Assembly (NCBI GenBank): GCA_964036665.1
Contig: OZ038529.1
Location: 9,036,501-9,100,500 of the forward strand
DNA from: Gordius sp. MW1
Taxonomy: Eukaryota; Nematomorpha; Gordioida; Gordea; Gordiidae
Direction of reading: 5' to 3'
DNA length: 64,000 nucleotides
In this document: piece by piece, positions 58,410-64,000 of the stretch
How the letters are laid out: each line of letters opens with the position of its first letter
Position numbering within the stretch: position 1 is the stretch's first letter
Translations under genes and position numbers: made by a program
The notes under the pieces: generated by a model
The model's database searches: none
Seen by the model: the letters and a program-made list of their open reading frames with translations, nothing else
What the model was told of the DNA's origin: nothing

Positions 58410-60188
58410 CTACGATAACGAAAATAGAAATTGCAGATACCGTCGAATATTATGGTAAAATGCTCTTTCACGATTTGTGGATTTATATAAATGAAGATTA
58501 TGCTCGATGACGTAAATGATTAGAATCTTTCCCCTTTTTTCGAGTTTTCCTATTACCCACCCCCCACAAGATTAATGAGGGGAAAATTGAAACATTGAGG
58601 TCTAGCTATAAATTGCACGGCTTTCCCTTAACCATGCCTGGTTGCCACAATTCGGGAAGGGCTGGCAAAAAGCCTTATCGTAAACTACCTTAGTATAAGG
58701 AAATCCCTCAAATCCCTTTCCAATCATCAATTCGAATGACACCGTTTGCTACCGGGATTAAGCGCACCTGATCTATATAAATTTATGCAGCAAGCCACCG
58801 GGGGATCAATAGGTAAAGTCTGGCATATTTGTGCAACATCTTTTATACACACTAAAACTATTGACTAATTTTGACCAAAACCCAACCCCGCCAGCGGTAA
58901 ATTACTGGAACCAATAGTTTAACTCGTGTTTACTGAACAACCTATCGGGTTCCAAACTTCCAATTATAAATGGCGAAAAAAATGAAAGCGTCTTTCAAAT
59001 ATATAATTAGGAAACTATCACCAATAATTACCGATTTTAAAAGTTAATCGTGAGATGCTAGATTCATATCTTAAACTAAACTTAAGGAACAATTTTTTGG
59101 CTTTTAAGACTCGCAAAACTCGACGATCCCTTAAACAGTCGCAAGACATAGAAGTCATCAAAAATACCAAATGTGGCATAAATAAAATCTATAAACTAAA
59201 ATAGTCATATGCCCACCCATCCATGCCACTTCTAAAATTAATCACTTTTGTTCACATCGTTGGTTCAACATAATATATATAAATTTTGCTATGCCTCGAT
59301 CTAAAAGTTAATAGTGGGCTGATTAAAATGAATTTTAGGATGGCTTTATTTCCTAGAAATCCTAAATTTTTAATATGTTGAGACTCTTTGGTAGCGATTA
59401 AGTATTATTCGCTTAATAAATTAGTATGTGTTGTTCTCCCAAATTTGAACAATTAGTAAATTAACAATTACATTTGTTGACGACACAAAATTTTGTGGCG
59501 AAAGCCGTTTCCACACTTTAGCCTTTAATTAACTAAAAATAAAGTTTGTCAAAAGTTTTAATTTATCGAAAAAAGCATTCCTTTCATTGTCATATGCAAC
59601 TAATAACATTTGTATGTTTTAACCTTTTATGGAGAACAAAAAAATCATTAAAAGGTTTAGAAAGGCATAACCTAAAAGCTAAGAAGAATGCAATAGAGAG
59701 AACAAATATCAATAATAGCTTTATATAATACTCATAGAAGTAGTAAGAGTAAAGGGGTAGATATTAAAAGAGAGGAGTCGTTGAATTTAACTAAACCAAA
59801 TGGCCCTTTTAAATCTAGAGTAGAGGGAACACGGTTAGCCTTTTAATAGGGTAATTTAAGCCATAATACAAAGTGCTATAAATTGAAACATAACTTTCAG
59901 CAACAACAAAAAAGGCGACAATGTTTTATGTAATATATGGATTATATATCTTAAAATTTTTATTGATTATTTATAAAAAAAGTACCCTTAATAATTAGGA
60001 GTTAATGAAAAGTTAAACTTCCTGGGACAAAAAAGCTTCTGGTAACGTTGTCAAGAAATAGGCCTGTTAAACCTAATTATTTTAATTTCAAGTAAAATCC
60101 TATTTTAATATACATTTACCGCTTGGTTAAATAGTCCATTAACCAATCAATTTGACGCTTATATTGGTGATTTAAAAATCCTTATCAT
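58410..60188 (-). other. ORP8-like gene intron
   Basis: Upstream of the exon at 58409 I searched the minus strand for the missing PH-domain residues (the KLFHP and WCVLK blocks) and did not find them. AT-rich, no other gene. Confidence 0.4.
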
Positions 60189-60343
60189 AGGCGTAGCCAG
60201 GTTTTGGATTAGGGGGGGGGGGCAAATCGTTTAAAATTAGAGGGGGGCAAAACATGAAATTTTTAAATTTTTCAAAGTTTTTGCATTGAATTTTTTTTAG
60301 TGAATTAAGGGGGGGGGGGGAGCCGCCCCCCCTGGCTACGCCC
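60189..60343. mobile_element. GGCGTAGCCAGG MITE copy
   Basis: Starts AGGCGTAGCCAGGTTTTGGA and ends CCCCTGGCTACGCCC. G-runs at both shoulders and an A/T core, as in the copies at 10687 and 52309. Confidence 0.75.
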
Positions 60344-60431
60344 ATGAACCTTATAAATGCCTTAACTGATCATAATCTGAATTGTGGGTTTAACATAAAA
60401 TGTCGATCAAAAGGTTTCAGGAATTAAATTT

Positions 60432-61363
60432 CAGGGGTATGTCCCGAACCACTGAATCCAAACCGGGTAAAACCCGATGTTTTACAGAACCCGAACCCAT
60501 TTTTTAAAAAACCCTTAAAACCTGAACCCGATGAATACAAAAAAGGGTTAGGGTTCGGGTTTTTAATTCAAAAATATATTGCGAATTGAATATCTCAGTT
60601 TTCTCTATCATGACAATGTAACGAAAACCATACGATTGTAATTTTAATATTATTAAGTCTCCGGCATTTTTCATACATTAATCGATAATTATCTCAAATA
60701 TTATTTGTAAGTATTATAAATATAATTGATATATAATAGTTATGGTATGGTTTTTAATTATAATTTTTAAAAAGTTAATAATAACTCCATAAAAATTTGT
60801 AAATATTAAATCTACATATAATGATAAGTTTTTTCCTATATATTCTATTTAAACTATAATTTATATAATAATTGTAAATAATTTAAATATATGAACTTTA
60901 ACATTTAATATAAAGAAATATCAGATGTTTTATTATAATTTTAAATTTGTTTCTCACTTTATATACATAATTTATGTGTCAACTGTATTTATATTTTATG
61001 ATGTGAAGTATACGTTGAATAAAAATATTTTTGTGTAATTTATAATATGGTATGGCTTTCATTAATTATATTTTTACTGCTTTTAAATCCAAAAATAAAT
61101 TAGAACATTAAAAATTCAATAAATACATATGCACAATGAGATGAAATAATTGGCATGTGATTTAATTAGGTGCTATTTAAAAAATAAGTTAACAATTCAA
61201 TAATTTTTTGAAGGTAAAAATGTATTATTAGTATAATATAATTTCTTAAACCCGAACCTGTACCCGAAATCAATTCCTTAAAACCGAACACGAACCCGAT
61301 TTCAAAATTTATGCCAAACCCGAACACGAACCCGATTTTATATTGGGCGGGTTCAAACCCCTG
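60432..61363. mobile_element. hAT-like element (CAGGGG ends) with perfect 8-bp TSD
   Basis: The ends CAGGGGTATGTCCCGAACC and GGGCGGGTTCAAACCCCTG are imperfect inverted repeats. The flanks TTAAATTT (60424-60431) and TTAAATTT (61364-61371) match exactly. Subterminal arrays repeat AACCCGAACCCG. The interior is AT-rich and non-coding. Its terminus (CAGGGG) differs from the TAGAG..TGCA group, so it is a second subfamily with convergent CCCGAA arrays. Length 932 bases. Confidence 0.9.
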
Positions 61364-61371
61364 TTAAATTT

Positions 61372-62016
61372 CAAGCACCATAAATCATATGTGCTAAAAT
61401 ATTGTTGAACCAATTATTTGTTATATCGACAATGCTTCTCATTCAGCAAGCTAGGCCAGATAATTGTCGGGCAGAGGTGAAAGGACAAGTACACATCTCT
61501 TAATTTCGCACAAGAATCATTAACAAAAATTAATGATTTCCCAGTGCCAAAATTATACAAAAGTTTTCATCCACGTTTTATAGTAAAGGATATACAATGG
61601 TAAATATCTACATGCCATGCATTTTATACATACTAATATTCTATAAATTGACTCATAAATTTTACTTAAGTCCAAAATCCATATGAAAAGAGTTATTTCT
61701 TAACCTCGAGCTCAAATCTTAACTTTAAGCAGAACAAAATCGAAATCACATTGGACCGATTCCAAATATTGCCATTAACCAAATCCTTATAACTATCGAA
61801 ATAACATTTTAATATTAAGCGAATTTTGAGGGTATCCAAACCACATCGGGTTTTCCCCACTCACCCTTATGTATATCTAAAATCGATATACGGTTACATA
61901 TATTCAAACTAAACCTGGCCCTCGAATAATAAGAAGAGGGTAAATGGTAATTAAAACTTTCAACCCATTCATTGGCAGGTTGTTTGATCGAACGGTTGAT
62001 TGGCATGAGCTTGGCC
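61372..62016. other. Probable ORP8-like intron, no gene seen
   Basis: A 68-codon minus-strand frame at 61815-62021 was considered and not accepted. Nothing else stands out. Confidence 0.35.
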
Positions 62017-62149
62017 AGCATTGGAATTAGAGGGGGGCAATAATGATTTAGATAATCATTTTTTTACATTTTAGCCATCATTTTAATAAATTTCTAAAAA
62101 GGGGGGGGGGGCAACCGTCCCTCATTGCCCCCCTGGCTACGCCCACCGC
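62017..62149. mobile_element. GGCTACGCCC MITE piece
   Basis: Right end CCCCCTGGCTACGCCCA. The left part AGAGGGGGGCAATAATGATT matches the piece at 15936-16074, including loss of the usual left terminus. The two therefore form a subfamily or share a deletion. Confidence 0.65.
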
Positions 62150-64000
62150 CCATCCCCAAACCCATACGCGGGTTAATTTTAAGTTAATTTTCCCAATAGA
62201 GCCTCGCAAGGCTACCGCAAATCCATCAATTATACTCGAATTGATAAAACTTCAAGCTTAAATGGCTATTAATTTCGATTTGGAAATCGTTAATGCTATG
62301 TTTGAATTTGTTTTGGTGAAATACAACCCGTCAAAAGATGTAATTGGCCTTGAAAACCATATCAATTTTTAATCTCTTTGTTGAAGAGCCAGAAAGATTT
62401 GCTTATCGAGTTTAATGATACCGCTAGCTTACAATATGTTTTTGACAATAAGCATGGCTCTAGAGATGAATGCTTTAAAAAGGTTTTATATTTTAAGATA
62501 AATTATTGGCTTTAGGACCAAATAAAAAAGTGAGAGTGTTTAAAGCATTAATTCATTTGCAAGCGCTAAGTGCTAATTGTAAATGTCAACTATACAGATC
62601 AGAAACGAATTCTTTCGTTGATGATAACAAAAGATTTAGCTCGCTTATCTAAAACTAAAAAATATAAAAATAAAATTTATAATAATCATTTTAAGTATAA
62701 ATTTTAAATCGATGCAACGACAAAGGCATAAAAAGTTATTATAAAAAGCGTATCTGATTAACTTTTCAATAAGCCCTTGTAACTTAACGTTCATAATAAG
62801 ATAATAATTAAGTTGTGAAATTAACACCTAAAAATAAAATTTTTATTTAAAACTCTAACCCTTCAAAAAAGTTTCCATTAGTATTATACAAACTAAATAT
62901 AAAATGAGTGACTCGTCGAAGAAAGGAAATTGGATAAATAAGTTTTATTAATATAAAGTGTTGTCTATAAATGAAACAATTCTTCATTAATATTAATTTA
63001 ATTTGAGAAAGCCAATAAACGACAGGGAACCCAGAACTCTCATTAAAAATCAATTTAAATTCATTATAAACCGAGAAAAAAAACCTAGTTTTAGCAATAT
63101 TTTTATGGGCAAGAGTGAATGTACGCATAAAAGCAATCAACCGATCTCCAATGCAAATTTGTCACAGAAAAAATTAGGGAAAAAGGTTTTCAAATCCCCA
63201 AGGGAGCCAGGACACGCCGAGGGGTAAATAAACCCGGTGATAATCTTCTAAAGACTAATAAGTAATAACCCTTTCGCCTTTTTGTCTGTTAAACTGCGCA
63301 AAAAAGAAGCGGGGTTCGTACACTTAGTACAACCAATGGTGGTGGAGTTAAATCGGGATAATCTTGACAGAATTAGTATACTTAATCAAATCTGGGATTA
63401 ATAGATATTTTTTTAATCTAAAATCAACCGGTAAACTGCAGATTTTGGTAGAGTCTTTCGAGGTAAGCACGAATATATTTTAATTTTTTCCCTATATATC
63501 AAGTTTTTTTAAATGTTTTCTGTCAAAGTTGCTAAAAACAGCCATTCTAGCGTTTTTCAAACGTCAATAACTTGCAAAAGGCAAAGCCCATTTTCAAAAA
63601 AAATCCTAATGTAGCCATAAAACATAAAAATGTAATAAAGTAAAAAATAATATTGGGGAAGTTTATATTTAAAAATAACTATAATCTTATTTACACAGTA
63701 ATTGTAGGATATCAATTACAAACCTATGTAAGTGTTAAATAAACTCCATCCATTTACAAGTGCTTGCTAACTCAGGCTATAAAATGGGTCAGCAGATTAA
63801 AACTTTTCTAATAATAATTTTGATGTTTATAAGCATATAAATCACCATTCAGCAGGTATCTTATCAATAATTAAGGTTAATACTTAGTGGAAAATATTTT
63901 AAAAAATTTAAACCGTAAAACTCAATTTGGCCTTTGAAACATATTTGTGGATGAATTGTACATGTTTTAGTTGTTTTGATAAAAATATATTAATTAAAAC
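62150..64000. other. AT-rich stretch with no recognised feature
   Basis: Possibly still intron of the ORP8-like gene. Short frames at 62847-63227 on both strands lack any family resemblance and splice context. Confidence 0.3.

Noticed and set aside
61815-62021. 68-codon minus-strand frame as the missing PH-domain exon of ORP8
   Set aside because: It lacks the PH-domain residues expected before GPKGETIG, has no matching phase or splice context, and no recognised family.

Overview
This is a window of an AT-rich animal (invertebrate metazoan) nuclear genome. The host genes are split by GT-AG introns, the standard code is used, and four conserved animal genes can be rebuilt exon by exon. Most of the rest is transposon-derived. 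The lineage cannot be fixed from sequence alone.

Layout. 1-13.2 kb is a transposon scrapyard: hAT-type non-autonomous elements with CGGGT-rich ends, a broken Ty3/Gypsy fossil interrupted by foldback elements, a LINE remnant with an R2-like C-terminal domain, a poly-G minisatellite flanked by TGCTCAGT arrays, and a 0.9 kb near-perfect palindrome. 13.36-16.67 kb (+) is RBM42, an RRM protein. 16.84-21.65 kb (-) is DDX20/Gemin3, an SMN-complex DEAD-box helicase; it converges on RBM42 with only 163 bp between stop codons. 22.3-32.3 kb is a nested stack: a Mutator-like MITE appears split by an LTR-flanked element, which itself carries a Helentron-like element, an RTE/BovB-type LINE and a hAT transposon with an uninterrupted 646-residue transposase. 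33.87-43.43 kb (-) is STAM, an ESCRT-0 endosomal sorting adaptor (14 exons). 43.7-45.6 kb holds a MITE with a perfect target duplication and two LINE remnants. 46.08 to beyond 58.4 kb (-) is the C-terminal 779 residues of an ORP5/ORP8-type oxysterol-binding-related protein (OSBPL8-like) with a C-terminal membrane anchor; its 5' exons were not found and probably lie beyond 64 kb.

The four host genes do not form an obvious pathway. Two act in RNA processing (RBM42, DDX20) and two in endosome or ER membrane biology (STAM, ORP8). The most distinctive non-genic feature is a family of three roughly 2 kb Helentron-like elements: one in the LTR element, one in a STAM intron, one in an ORP8 intron. 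Each has asymmetric terminal inverted repeats, a 3' hairpin and a tandem array in which every unit contains a CCAATG...CATTGG hairpin. At least four hAT-like elements and one Mutator-like MITE have exact target-site duplications, so their limits are known to the base.
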